From assembly GCF_030411995.1 (NCBI RefSeq), contig NZ_JASNRC010000008.1, positions 186,001 through 250,000 of the forward strand: a stretch of 64,000 nt of DNA. The letters are read 5' to 3'. The notes beneath the pieces were generated by a model. The model made no database searches. It was given only the letters and a program-made list of their open reading frames with translations, and was not told where the DNA came from. The position numbers were made by a program, and so were the translations under genes. How positions within the stretch are numbered: position 1 is the stretch's first letter; each line of letters opens with the position of its first letter. This DNA is from Massilia sp. YIM B02769 (GTDB lineage: Bacteria; Pseudomonadota; Gammaproteobacteria; Burkholderiales; Burkholderiaceae_D). This document shows, one piece after another, positions 37,770 through 47,912 of the stretch.

Positions 37770-37912
37770 TGGATTCATCTGCGGTACACGCAACCGATAT
37801 GCGTGACGGCAGACAGGTGTGTAGCGCAATCGCGCTGCACACCCACCGAACAACGTCTCTTGGCCCGATCTTGGGTTGTGCCCGCCACCTCTCTCCTGGC
37901 GGGCATTTTTTT
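37770..37912 (+). ncRNA. candidate small RNA 2 with CU-rich terminator loop
   Basis: A -10-like TATACT at about 37766-37771 precedes a gene-free stretch that ends in a strong terminator: TGCCCGCCA (37879-37887) pairs with TGGCGGGCA (37897-37905) and is followed by seven T. The 9-base loop is CCUCUCUCC, an anti-Shine-Dalgarno sequence placed in the loop as in known trans-acting sRNAs. A second internal stem-loop (GTGTGTAGCGC...GCGCTGCACAC, 37817-37845) is visible. The start site is a guess. Confidence 0.5.
37879..37912 (+). terminator. terminator of candidate sRNA 2
   Basis: Perfect 9-bp GC-rich stem with CCTCTCTCC loop and T-run; no protein gene precedes it for over 400 bp. Confidence 0.88.
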
Positions 37913-38053
37913 ATGTGCGGTGCAGCGCAAAAGTCCAGCTCGGGGCTTGAAGACCACGCACATTTGACTATGATGAAGTTCGCGCCCGGTTGCAGCGCGC
38001 TCAGCTCGTGCCGCGGCCTTGCGTCAAACCAACCAAAATAGGGAGTCGGACCG

Positions 38054-38374
38054 ATGAATGTTCAATCGCCTGAAAACCAACACCCGCAAGCAAACGACAG
38101 CCGCCGCCGCAACGATGGCGTCGATCACCTGATCCTCCGCGAACTCAACCCGCACGTCGTGATCGATCACGTCGAGGCGGGCCAGGCCGACCAGGCAACC
38201 CTGACCATCATGACCTTCGGCAGCGTGCGCGAATTTTGTCCCAAGTGCCAGCAGGGCAGCCTGAAGCTGGTCCTGCGCCAGGCCTCGGTGCGCATGGCGC
38301 ACCTGTTCTGCGCCGAATGCGAAAGCTGTTTCGATGCGCAATACGCCGACGGCGAACCGGCGCTGACGATCTGA
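38054..38374 (+). CDS. small zinc-ribbon protein of unknown function
   Basis: 106 aa. A hydrophilic N-terminus of ~50 residues and a C-terminal CPKC...CAEC pair (REFCPKCQQGSLKLVL, HLFCAECESCFDAQY) that would bind one zinc. AGGGAG ribosome site 8 bases before the ATG. No family recognised. It may be regulatory or bind RNA. Confidence 0.6.
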   Translation: MNVQSPENQHPQANDSRRRNDGVDHLILRELNPHVVIDHVEAGQADQATLTIMTFGSVREFCPKCQQGSLKLVLRQASVRMAHLFCAECESCFDAQYADGEPALTI

Positions 38375-38453
38375 CGCTTTCCGTCCACCGGCGGCCGTGT
38401 ACGCGCACGGCTGTCCAACATGGTATGGTTGACATTTTGCCATTGCGTCAACC

Positions 38454-38852
38454 ATGCCTTCGCTCCTCCATCTACTCCTGCTCGACACGCGCCTGCGCAC
38501 GCTGCGCTACGCCACTGCCATCGTCCTGTTCCTGGCCATCGTGATCGCCGGATCGATTCCCGGCGCCCGCGCCGACATCGGCCAGTACGCTTCCGGCGTG
38601 GTGCTGCATTCGCTCGCTTATGCAAGCCTGGCCCTGCTCTGGTTCACCGCCAGCCGCGGCAGCGGCGCGGCGCGCAGCCTGGCCGCCGTGGGTGCGATCG
38701 CCGTGATGGGCGCCATCGACGAGTTCGTCCAGAGCTTCTTTCCCTACCGCGGCGCCGACGTGCACGACTGGATGGTGGATTGCTGCGCCGCGATCGTCAC
38801 TTGTGCGATCCTGTGGCTGGTCTTGCCGAAAGCCGAGCTCGCTCGCGGCTGA
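38454..38852 (+). CDS. VanZ-like membrane protein
   Basis: 132 aa with four hydrophobic helices. The VanZ-family signature is visible in GAIDEFVQSFFPYRGADVHDWMVD, with the conserved Asp-Glu-x-x-Q and R-x-x-D-x-x-D pattern. Role in this group unknown; the founding member affects teicoplanin resistance in enterococci. Confidence 0.8.
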   Translation: MPSLLHLLLLDTRLRTLRYATAIVLFLAIVIAGSIPGARADIGQYASGVVLHSLAYASLALLWFTASRGSGAARSLAAVGAIAVMGAIDEFVQSFFPYRGADVHDWMVDCCAAIVTCAILWLVLPKAELARG

Positions 38853-39011
38853 GCAAAATTTCCTTGAGTTTCGTGCCTTTGAATATGACTTGATCTGGCT
38901 CAGTGCCTACCCGAGTCAGCTGGAACGTCGTGCCCGTTCGCCCCTCTTACCCGGGTGGCAGACGACATCGTCACGCATACCCACTGACAAAATCCAACCA
39001 AGGAGTCGATC

Positions 39012-39767
39012 ATGAACCAAAAACACCAAGGCGTGGTCTTGGCGGGCTTGCTGGCCATGGCGCTCGGCCTGGCCGGCTGCTCCGGCATGCGCGGCGGCGA
39101 AGGCGCCAGCGGCAGTTCCGGCAGCAGCGGCGCAACGGGAAGCAGCGGCAGCAGCGGCACCGAAAGCAGCGGCGGCATGTCGGGCACCGGCGCCGGCACG
39201 GGCACCAGCGGCGCGGGCAGCTGGGGCAGCGGCAGCTCGGGCTCGTCGGGCAGCTCGGGCAGCTCGGGCACGAGCGGCAGTAGCGGCAGCAGCGGCAGCA
39301 GCGGCGACCAGTCCGGTTCCTCGGGCACGTCCGGGACATCCGGCAGCAGCGGCACCGACCAGTCCGGCAGCTCGGGCACCAGCGGCACCAGCGGCGCCAC
39401 CGGCAGCGCCAGCAGCATGGGCGAAGGCAGCTCCGCCGGCACCATGAGCGATACCGCCTCCGGCAGCGCCCAGGGCAGCACGAGCGCGGGCACCGCCACG
39501 GCGTCGGGCGCCAGCCCGAACAGCACCGTGGTCGCCATCGAACTGGTGCCCCGCCCCAGCGGCAGCATCGGCGGCGGCACGGTGGCGGGCGCCGCGGTCG
39601 GCAGCAGCGGCAGCGGCGCCACCGGCAGCTCGATGGCCTCGGACCGCGTCTACCGCATCACCCTGCGCATGGACGACGGCAGCACCCAGGTCGTTACCCA
39701 GGAAACCACGCCCGACTTCCGCAGCGGCGACCGCGTGAGCCTGAACAGTGGCGTGATCGGGCGCTGA
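39012..39767 (+). CDS. Ser/Gly-repeat lipoprotein with SlyB-like C-terminal strand region
   Basis: 251 aa. Signal peptide with lipobox (ALGLAGCSG, Cys near residue 24). Residues ~30-175 are a low-complexity run of GSSG-type repeats, probably a flexible spacer. The C-terminal ~75 residues look folded (TVVAIELVPRP, then YRITLRMDDGSTQVVTQET and FRSGDRVSLNSGVI), resembling the end of glycine-zipper outer-membrane lipoproteins. Strong AAGGAG site. The repeat tract could change length by slippage. Confidence 0.7.
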   Translation: MNQKHQGVVLAGLLAMALGLAGCSGMRGGEGASGSSGSSGATGSSGSSGTESSGGMSGTGAGTGTSGAGSWGSGSSGSSGSSGSSGTSGSSGSSGSSGDQSGSSGTSGTSGSSGTDQSGSSGTSGTSGATGSASSMGEGSSAGTMSDTASGSAQGSTSAGTATASGASPNSTVVAIELVPRPSGSIGGGTVAGAAVGSSGSGATGSSMASDRVYRITLRMDDGSTQVVTQETTPDFRSGDRVSLNSGVIGR

Positions 39768-39831
39768 CAGGCCAGCCCACGGAAGCCGGCCGTGCAGGCA
39801 GACCCATCGCCTGCACGGTCATGAACTCCCT

Positions 39832-40827
39832 TCAATACACGCGCTCGACCAGGTAGCCGCGCTGCGCCATCAAGGCCGGCAAGCCATTCGCGCCCAGGAG
39901 GTGCAACAAGCCAACACCCACGAACATCACCCCGCCCTGCCCCATCAGCGTGTCGATATGCGCCGCCATGTCGGCATTGCGCCGTCCCAGCAGCTTGCGC
40001 CGCGTGAAGTCGGCAATCGTGCTGCCGCCCGCCGTTGCGTCCGGCAACAGCGCATCGAGGGCGGCGGTGTCGCCCGAGCGCCAGGCCTCGATGACGCGTC
40101 CGGCCTGGCGCACGGCGCTGCCGTCTTCCAGGCCGGCCAGGGTCTCGCGCAGGTAGCGTTCGGCTTCGATGTCGTTCATGCTGTCGAACAGCGCCAACTG
40201 GGCCTCCGCGCTTTCGAGCTCGGCCACCCGGGTGCCGCGCTGGCGCGCCTGGGCCAGCAGCACCTGCTCGACGCCATCGCTGCGGCGGAAGCCCTCGCGC
40301 TCCAGGCGCATGCCGAGCAGCAGGTTGGCGACCAGCCAGGGCTTCAGGTGCGCCATGCTCGCCAGGCTGACGCCTTGCGCGTGCAGGGCCGTGCGCAGGC
40401 GCGCCAGGGTCTCCGGGTCCAGGCGGCGCCGCAGGTCGCCGCCGGCGGCGTAGCGGCCATGCAGGTCGACCGCGCGCAGGAAAGCCGTGTCGGCGCGGGT
40501 ATCGAGCTCGACCACCAGGTGGTCCGCGCCGGCCAGCGCGCGCTCGGCTTCCGGCGCCAGCGGATAGAACGAGCGTTGCCCGACGTGGATGGTGCCGAAC
40601 AGGTAGGCAACACGGCCGTGCCCGCTGATACGGTAGAAGCCGCCCTGGTGGCGGGCCCGTACCGGCGCCGGGCCGTCGGCGTGCGGCGCATGCATGGCGT
40701 ATTCGCTCGAAGCCAGGGGCTCGGCCCGGGCCATGTGTGCGGGCAGGAGCGCCGCCAGTGTCCCTGCGAACAGGGACGGGCCTGCACCCGCGATCAGCGC
40801 CGCGCCTGCGGCTGGCAGCGCGCGCAT
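39832..40827 (-). CDS. TraB/GumN-family protein
   Basis: 331 aa from MRALPAAGAALIAGAG, which gives a normal signal peptide ending AHMARA. The family hallmarks are GRVAYLFGTIHVGQRSFYPL near the N-terminus and GGVMFVGVGLLHLLGANGLP at the C-terminus (GTxH and GxxHL), the two metal-binding motifs of this Tiki-like hydrolase fold. The frame stays open upstream to 41097 through a 9-bp repeat that would encode Leu/Thr/Pro repeats; that N-terminus looks artificial, but the repeat may sit in the leader. Confidence 0.8.
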   Translation of the reverse strand: MRALPAAGAALIAGAGPSLFAGTLAALLPAHMARAEPLASSEYAMHAPHADGPAPVRARHQGGFYRISGHGRVAYLFGTIHVGQRSFYPLAPEAERALAGADHLVVELDTRADTAFLRAVDLHGRYAAGGDLRRRLDPETLARLRTALHAQGVSLASMAHLKPWLVANLLLGMRLEREGFRRSDGVEQVLLAQARQRGTRVAELESAEAQLALFDSMNDIEAERYLRETLAGLEDGSAVRQAGRVIEAWRSGDTAALDALLPDATAGGSTIADFTRRKLLGRRNADMAAHIDTLMGQGGVMFVGVGLLHLLGANGLPALMAQRGYLVERVY

Positions 40828-40854
40828 GCTCCATGCGAGAAAGAAACTCCATGC

Positions 40855-41026
40855 CAGCGTCAGCGGCTTCAGCGGCTTCAGCAGCGTCAGCGGCGTCAGC
40901 AGCGTCAGCAGCGTCAGCGGCGTCAGCAGCGTCAGCGGCGTCAGCAGCGTCAGCGGCGTCAGCAGCGTCAGCGGCGTCAGCGGCGTCAGCGGCGTCAGCA
41001 GCGTCAGCGGCATCAGCAGTGTCAAC
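40855..41026. repeat. 9-bp minisatellite GCGTCAGCR, about 19 copies
   Basis: An uninterrupted array of GCGTCAGCG/GCGTCAGCA with a few variants (GCTTCAGCG at the left end, GCATCAGCA and GTGTCAACG at the right). As a multiple of 3 it keeps all frames open on both strands. It begins 28 bp upstream of the chosen TraB/GumN start. Confidence 0.95.
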
Positions 41027-41186
41027 GCCGTGCGCACGCCGGCCGGCAAGCCCACCGCCATGCCCGCTTCCCGCACATCACCGCATGACGCATCCATATG
41101 CTGGCTTGAACAAGTCCGCGGTCGATCCGTTGGCGCTGGCCGCTGGTCGAAGCTGCTGGTTCAAGCCGCTGGCGCGCGCCGCCCGT

Positions 41187-42344
41187 TCAGGCCGTGCCTG
41201 CGCGTCGCACCAGTGTGCTGGCGGCTTCCTCGGCAGCCAGCGCCGCCTCGGCATACGCCGCGTCCAGCAAGCCCGCCATCGCCTGCGCGGTGCGCTCCCA
41301 GGACGTGCGCGCCACCTGCTCGCGCATCGCCGCCAACCGCGCCGCGCGTTCGGACGGTCCGAGCGCCAACGCTTCGGCGCAGGCCACCCCGAACTCCTGG
41401 GCGCCGGCGGCGATCGCGACCACGTCGCCGTACGGCCCGACCACGTCGGCAATCGGCGTACTGACGATCGGCAGCTCGGCCGCCATGTATTCGAGCACCT
41501 TGGTCGGGCTGATGAAGCGGGTCGCCTCGTTGATCGCGAACGGCATCAGGCACACATCCCAGCCGGCCAGGAAGCGCGGCAAGTCGGCATAGTCGCGCTG
41601 GCCGAGGTAATGGATGTTCGGGCGGCGCGGCAGTTCGTCTTCGCCGATCTTGACCACCGGCCCCACCAGCACCAATTGCCAGTCGGGATGGCCGTCGGCC
41701 AGCGCCGCCACCAGCGCCAGGTCGACGCGCTCGTCGATGACGCCGTAGAAGCCCAGGCGCGGCCCGGGAATGTGTTCCTGGTCGGGATGGCTGGCAACAA
41801 GGCCCTGGGCCTGGGCGAAATGGGCGACGTCGACGCTGCTCGGGAAGCAGTGCACGTGCGGGTGGCGGTGGCGCTTGGCCTCGTACAGGCTGGGACCGCC
41901 GGCGAACACCAGGTCGGCCAGGTTCAACAGCGCCGATTCGCGCTGCAGCAGCTGGCGAGGCGCTTTCTTGAACGAGGCCAGTTCATCCATGCAATCGTAG
42001 ACCACCAGGCGCGGCGTGAGTTCCTGCAGCAGCGGCAGGGCCATCGGCGTATAGAACCAGGCGATCGGCGTCTCGCCCGGCGGCAGCAGGTCCGCCAGCA
42101 GCGGCGCCACCAGGGCGATCTGGTCGTCGTGGAAGCCGGGCACGTCGAGCGGGGTGCGCGGGCGGCAGACGGTGATGTTCGGCAGCGGTTCGGAGCGCTC
42201 GAGCCGGGTCGGCCCGGCGGCGTCGTGCAGCGGCTCCTCGACGATCACGATGCGGTAATGCCGCGCCAGCCGCGTGAGCAGGTGCTGCGGCCTCTGAAAC
42301 ACAAAATCCCAGCGCAAGTGGCTGAATACGACAATCGTCACCAT
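41187..42344 (-). CDS. GT4-like glycosyltransferase (family 1)
   Basis: 385 aa. The N-terminus VTIVVFSHLRWDFVFQRPQHLL and the C-terminal nucleotide-sugar-binding region RFISPTKVLEYMAAELPIV, with the E-x7-E-like pattern, fit GT-B retaining glycosyltransferases. ATG at 42344 follows GAGGAG, better than the GTG two codons earlier. It lies 76 bp after the GH2 gene at the end of the gal operon, so UDP-galactose or UDP-glucose is a reasonable but unproven donor. Confidence 0.8.
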   Translation of the reverse strand: MVTIVVFSHLRWDFVFQRPQHLLTRLARHYRIVIVEEPLHDAAGPTRLERSEPLPNITVCRPRTPLDVPGFHDDQIALVAPLLADLLPPGETPIAWFYTPMALPLLQELTPRLVVYDCMDELASFKKAPRQLLQRESALLNLADLVFAGGPSLYEAKRHRHPHVHCFPSSVDVAHFAQAQGLVASHPDQEHIPGPRLGFYGVIDERVDLALVAALADGHPDWQLVLVGPVVKIGEDELPRRPNIHYLGQRDYADLPRFLAGWDVCLMPFAINEATRFISPTKVLEYMAAELPIVSTPIADVVGPYGDVVAIAAGAQEFGVACAEALALGPSERAARLAAMREQVARTSWERTAQAMAGLLDAAYAEAALAAEEAASTLVRRAGTA

Positions 42345-42420
42345 GATCACTCCTCGTGGGCGGCCGGTTGTTTGGTTCCTTCGCTACCGCGCCGACCGCC
42401 CAGCGCTCGAAGGCGCATAA

Positions 42421-44238
<1,818 letters not shown>

Positions 44239-44259
44239 CGTTTTCCTTTCTTTCAGCCT

Positions 44260-45336
44260 TCATTCAGCCGGAACGGGAATCAGGAGCCGCCCCTGCCGTC
44301 CGTCCTTGTTGTTGTAAGCATCCACTGCCGCCTGCCCTGCCTGCGTGCCCATGCCGGCGCGGCACAGGGCCACGCAGGCGCCGCCGAAACCGGCGCCGGT
44401 CAGGCGCGCACCGTACACGCCCTCTTGTTGGCGCAGCAATTCGCACAGTTCGTCGAGTTCGGGGATCGACACTTCGTAGTCGTCGCGCAGGCTGGTGTGC
44501 GAATCGTTCATCAACGCACCGAAGCGCTCGGCGGACACACCCTTCACCGCTTCGAGCACGCGCAGGTCTTCCAGCACCACGTGGCGCGCGCGGCGGCGGA
44601 TCGGCTCGGGCAGGTTTTCCACCAGGGCCGGTTCAAGGACATCGCGCAGCGCCTGCACACCCAGCTTGCGCGAGGCTTCCTCGCATTCGGCGCGCCGTTC
44701 GTTGTACTTGCTGCCGGCCAGCTTGCGCGCGATGCCGGAGTCGATGACGATGATCTCGGCATCGGGCGGCAAGGGCGCGAGGCGGTGTTCCAGCGAGCGG
44801 GCGTCGATGAACAGCATGTGGCCTTCGTCGGCCAGGCTGGACGCCATCTGGTCCATGATCCCGCAGTTCACGCGGGCGTATTCGATTTCGGCGCGCTGGG
44901 CGATGCGCGCCAGTTTGACGTCGTCGAGCTCAAAAGCCAGCAATTCGCGCAGCGCACGCAAGGTCGCCACTTCCAGCGCCGCGCTCGACGACAGGCCGGA
45001 ACCCACGGGCACGTCGGTCGAGACCCACACGCGTAGCGGCGGCACCTCGACGCCCTCGGCCTCGACAAGGCGGATGCAGCCTTCGATATAGCTGCCGTAG
45101 CCGGATGGCGCGCTACCGTCGGGCGCGAACGTGACGTGGGCGTCGAGCGTGCTCGAATAGAAGTGGAAATGGCCGTCGCCGCTGCGGCTCATCGCCACCG
45201 TGGTGCGCTGGGGCGTGGCCACCGGCAGCATGAAGCCATCGTTGTAGTCGGTATGCTCGCCCAGCAAATTCACGCGTCCGGGTGCGGATGCGTTGACTTC
45301 GGGCGCGCCGCCGAAGAAGGAGTCGCTCGTGAGCAT
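44260..45336 (-). CDS. galK: galactokinase
   Basis: 358 aa GHMP kinase. The galactokinase signature GRVNLLGEHTDYNDGFMLP is at the N-terminus, the phosphate loop is VPVGSGLSSSAALEVA, and motif 3 is LTGAGFGGACVALC. It phosphorylates galactose at C1 in the Leloir pathway. Its ATG shares one base with the upstream M24 stop (TGATG). Confidence 0.95.
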   Translation of the reverse strand: MLTSDSFFGGAPEVNASAPGRVNLLGEHTDYNDGFMLPVATPQRTTVAMSRSGDGHFHFYSSTLDAHVTFAPDGSAPSGYGSYIEGCIRLVEAEGVEVPPLRVWVSTDVPVGSGLSSSAALEVATLRALRELLAFELDDVKLARIAQRAEIEYARVNCGIMDQMASSLADEGHMLFIDARSLEHRLAPLPPDAEIIVIDSGIARKLAGSKYNERRAECEEASRKLGVQALRDVLEPALVENLPEPIRRRARHVVLEDLRVLEAVKGVSAERFGALMNDSHTSLRDDYEVSIPELDELCELLRQQEGVYGARLTGAGFGGACVALCRAGMGTQAGQAAVDAYNNKDGRQGRLLIPVPAE

Positions 45337-46439
45337 CAGGTCACCTCCAGCCAGAGTGGGCGCTGGCGGCCATGCACGCTTGAGGCAGGCCACTGCGGGT
45401 CGTACGTCAGGTTGTCCAGTCCTTGCGGACCGAGGAGGAAGGTGTCCTCGATCTTGATGCCCGCAAAGCTGGGGTTGAATGCGAAGGCCATGCCGGTTTC
45501 CAGCCCGGTGGCGGTACTCGGCGTGGCCACGATCTCGCGCGCCAGGTAGCCGGTGATGCCGCCCTGGTGATGCTCGTTCAGGGCCTCGGCGCGGTCCGCA
45601 TGCTTGTAGGCGGCATCGAAGGCGTGGTACACGGCCGAGAGCGACTTGCCCGGCTCCACCGCGCTCAGGCCGGTGGCTTCGACTTCCATCAGCGCCGCCT
45701 GCTCCTCGGGCGCCGCACCAAAGCTGACAAAGCGCGTCAGATTGGCATACAGCCCATGGCGGCGTGCGCAGAACACCAGCATCGCGCGCTTGCCGATCGG
45801 CTCGTGCGTCGGCACCGGATGGTGGTACAGGGGCAGGCGCCGTTCGCCGGCCGCCAGCACCAGGGCCGGATGGATGCCGCGCCGCCACAGGGCGTGCGCC
45901 CCGGCGCCGGCCAGCTGGTATTCGGTCCAGTCGGGGCGGGCCGTGCGCAGCACTTCGCTCATCGCCTCGGCCGCTTCGCGCCCGAGCGCGCGGTAGCGCA
46001 TCTGCTCGGCCTCGCCCAGCACCAGGCGGCGCAGGCGCAGCGCGTTCGGCAGCGGCTGCTCGCCGTTGTGCGGACGGTCCGACAGCACGATGGCGTCGCC
46101 GGCCAGGCCCAGCACGTAACGTTCGCGCAGCTCGACTTGCGCCCAGGGCGAGGCGTGGAAGCTGAAACCGGCCGGTATCTCTTCCTCGCGCAGGCGCGCA
46201 AGCTCGATTTCGTCGGTCAGGATGACGGCTTCGTCCTGGGTGACCAGTACTTCGGCCACGCCGGTTTCCGCGCAATGCAGCACGGCGCTGGAACCGCCGG
46301 CGGTGACCCAGGCGAACCAGTCGATGCCGCGCAGGCGGATCGCGGCGGCGCCGGTCTTGCCCAGGCATTCGCGCAGCACGGCCAGCTTGGCCTGGACTTC
46401 GGCCACGCGGATCGCCAATGCGTCGGGAGCCACGCTCAT
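45336..46439 (-). CDS. M24 (aminopeptidase P-fold) protein with degenerate metal site, in gal operon
   Basis: 367 aa. An N-terminal creatinase-like domain and C-terminal pita-bread fold are recognisable. The metal ligands expected for M24 (D, D, H, E, E) are mostly lost: the first Asp region reads LVFCARRHGLYANLTRFVSF with Ala/Asn in place of the two Asp, the His remains in HHQGGITGYLARE, the first Glu is Asn in AFNPSFAG, and the last Glu is kept in IKIEDTFLL. It is therefore probably not a normal peptidase. Its coupling to galT (4-bp overlap) and galK suggests a role tied to galactoside use. Confidence 0.75.
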   Translation of the reverse strand: MSVAPDALAIRVAEVQAKLAVLRECLGKTGAAAIRLRGIDWFAWVTAGGSSAVLHCAETGVAEVLVTQDEAVILTDEIELARLREEEIPAGFSFHASPWAQVELRERYVLGLAGDAIVLSDRPHNGEQPLPNALRLRRLVLGEAEQMRYRALGREAAEAMSEVLRTARPDWTEYQLAGAGAHALWRRGIHPALVLAAGERRLPLYHHPVPTHEPIGKRAMLVFCARRHGLYANLTRFVSFGAAPEEQAALMEVEATGLSAVEPGKSLSAVYHAFDAAYKHADRAEALNEHHQGGITGYLAREIVATPSTATGLETGMAFAFNPSFAGIKIEDTFLLGPQGLDNLTYDPQWPASSVHGRQRPLWLEVT

Positions 46440-47530
46440 GCGTCCTCCTCGAGCGACACCTGCACCGCCTGCAGTTCAGCGGCGGTGTTCTCAGGCAGGA
46501 CGTCCATCGCGAACATGCCGGCGCCCAGCTCGGTGCCGGCCAGGTATTTCAGGCGCTCGCGCGAGCGGTAAGGCGGATAGAACTGGGCGTGCAGCTGGGT
46601 TTCCGGATGGTCCATGCCGTCGGTCGGCGCCTGGTACCAAGCCATCAGGTAAGGGAAAGGCCGGTTCCACATGGTTTCGTACTTCAGCAGCACCGTCTTG
46701 AGGGCGCGCGCCAGGCTGGTGCGCTGGGCGTCGCTCAATGACGCGAAGTCCTTGCAGGGCGCGCTCGGCATTACCCATACCTCGTACGGGTAGCGGGCAC
46801 AGGCCGGCACGAAGGCGATCGCGTGCTCATCCTCGAACAGAACGCGCCGGCCATCTTCGGATTCCTTCTTCGCCATGTCGCACAGCAGGCTGGTGCCGTG
46901 TTCGAGGTACCAGTCGCGTTCCTGGGCCAGCATGCGCTCGGGCACCTGCGGGATGAAGGGGTAGGAATAAATCTGGCCGTGCGGGTGGTGCAGGGTCACG
47001 CCCACTTCGCTGCCGCGGTTCTCGAACGGCAGCACGTACTGGATGTGCGGCTGGGCGCCGATGCGCGTGGTGCGGTCGCCCCAGACCTTGAACAGCAGCT
47101 CGATGCGCGACAGCGGCAGGTGCACCAGGGCCGCATTCGGGTCCTGGGTGAAGACCACCACTTCGCAATGGCCGTTGGCGGGCGCGGTCGGCACCGTCAG
47201 TGCCGGCGGATCGTGCGATTCCAGCGCCAGCGAGGGAAAGCGGTTGTCGAACACGGCCACTTCGTAGTCGCCCTGGGGCAGCTCGGTCGGGTTGTCCGGA
47301 TCGACCGTCACCGCCAGCGGGTTGTACTGCGGCGGCGGCTGGAAGGTGCGGTTCTGGCGGAACCCGGCATAGGTCACCCACTCGCCGCGCAGGGGGTGCC
47401 AGCGCAGGTGCGGGTTCGCGTTCATCGGGTCGGGGAATGGACTGGGCGCGATGAGCCCGTCCGGGATCGGCTGGTTGCTGTAGAGAGTAAGGTGTCGTCC
47501 GTCGGGCTTGGTCAGTTCTTTGCTGTACAT
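46436..47530 (-). CDS. galT: galactose-1-phosphate uridylyltransferase
   Basis: 364 aa. The active-site HPH is in VGVTLHHPHGQIYSYPFIPQ, where the second His carries the UMP intermediate. LRWHPLRGEWVTYAGFRQNR and the C-terminal PYLMAWYQAPTDG with ETQLHAQFYPP follow the family. It transfers UMP from UDP-glucose to galactose-1-phosphate. The Cys pair of the E. coli N-terminal zinc site is absent. ATG at 47530 (MYSKELTKPDG) was preferred over one 14 codons upstream. First gene of the gal operon. Confidence 0.94.
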   Translation of the reverse strand: MYSKELTKPDGRHLTLYSNQPIPDGLIAPSPFPDPMNANPHLRWHPLRGEWVTYAGFRQNRTFQPPPQYNPLAVTVDPDNPTELPQGDYEVAVFDNRFPSLALESHDPPALTVPTAPANGHCEVVVFTQDPNAALVHLPLSRIELLFKVWGDRTTRIGAQPHIQYVLPFENRGSEVGVTLHHPHGQIYSYPFIPQVPERMLAQERDWYLEHGTSLLCDMAKKESEDGRRVLFEDEHAIAFVPACARYPYEVWVMPSAPCKDFASLSDAQRTSLARALKTVLLKYETMWNRPFPYLMAWYQAPTDGMDHPETQLHAQFYPPYRSRERLKYLAGTELGAGMFAMDVLPENTAAELQAVQVSLEEDA

Positions 47531-47765
47531 GGCTTCGCTAATGTCGGGCAGTCCACAAGCACTCGCAGGCACGGCAGGCCCTGCGAACGCGGCTAGGGAA
47601 CGATCCTAACATGGCGTTTTCGCCACACTTTCTGGAGGGAAGGGAGGGATTTTCCGCTGGTTAATGACTCTTCGGAAGCGGACCAAAGGAATTGCTGCAG
47701 GTGCGTAGTGCGCTCCTATGAAGAGCGGGAGGAATGGCTGGGTTGGCTTAGGAGAGGGAGCAATG

Positions 47766-47785
47766 TTGTAGGCCTAAACCTACAA
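47766..47785. promoter_or_regulatory. palindrome TTGTAGG-N6-CCTACAA, copy 2
   Basis: Same half sites and spacing as 24615-24634. It lies 236 bp upstream of galT. Confidence 0.45.
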
Positions 47786-47858
47786 AATGAATGGCAGTAT
47801 TGACACTGCGCAGGGAGAAAAGCTCTTACAAGCTCAACAGGGTGGGATATGGGGTTTT

Positions 47859-47882
47859 GTAGGGTGGGCACTTGTGCCCACC
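47859..47882. repeat. single REP-like palindrome
   Basis: GTAGGGTGGGCA facing TGCCCACC around CTTG; a solitary arm of the family seen as pairs elsewhere. Confidence 0.75.
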
Positions 47883-47912
47883 AATGAAAACACCGTTTCG
47901 ATCCAGCCAGCT

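Larger units (their letters stand above)
47531..47912. other. gene-free spacer upstream of gal operon
   Basis: Contains the palindrome at 47766-47785, a single REP-like palindrome at 47859-47882 (GTAGGGTGGGCACTTGTGCC...), and no convincing ORF. The rightward frame from 47787 is a shadow of the M20 peptidase gene. Confidence 0.6.
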
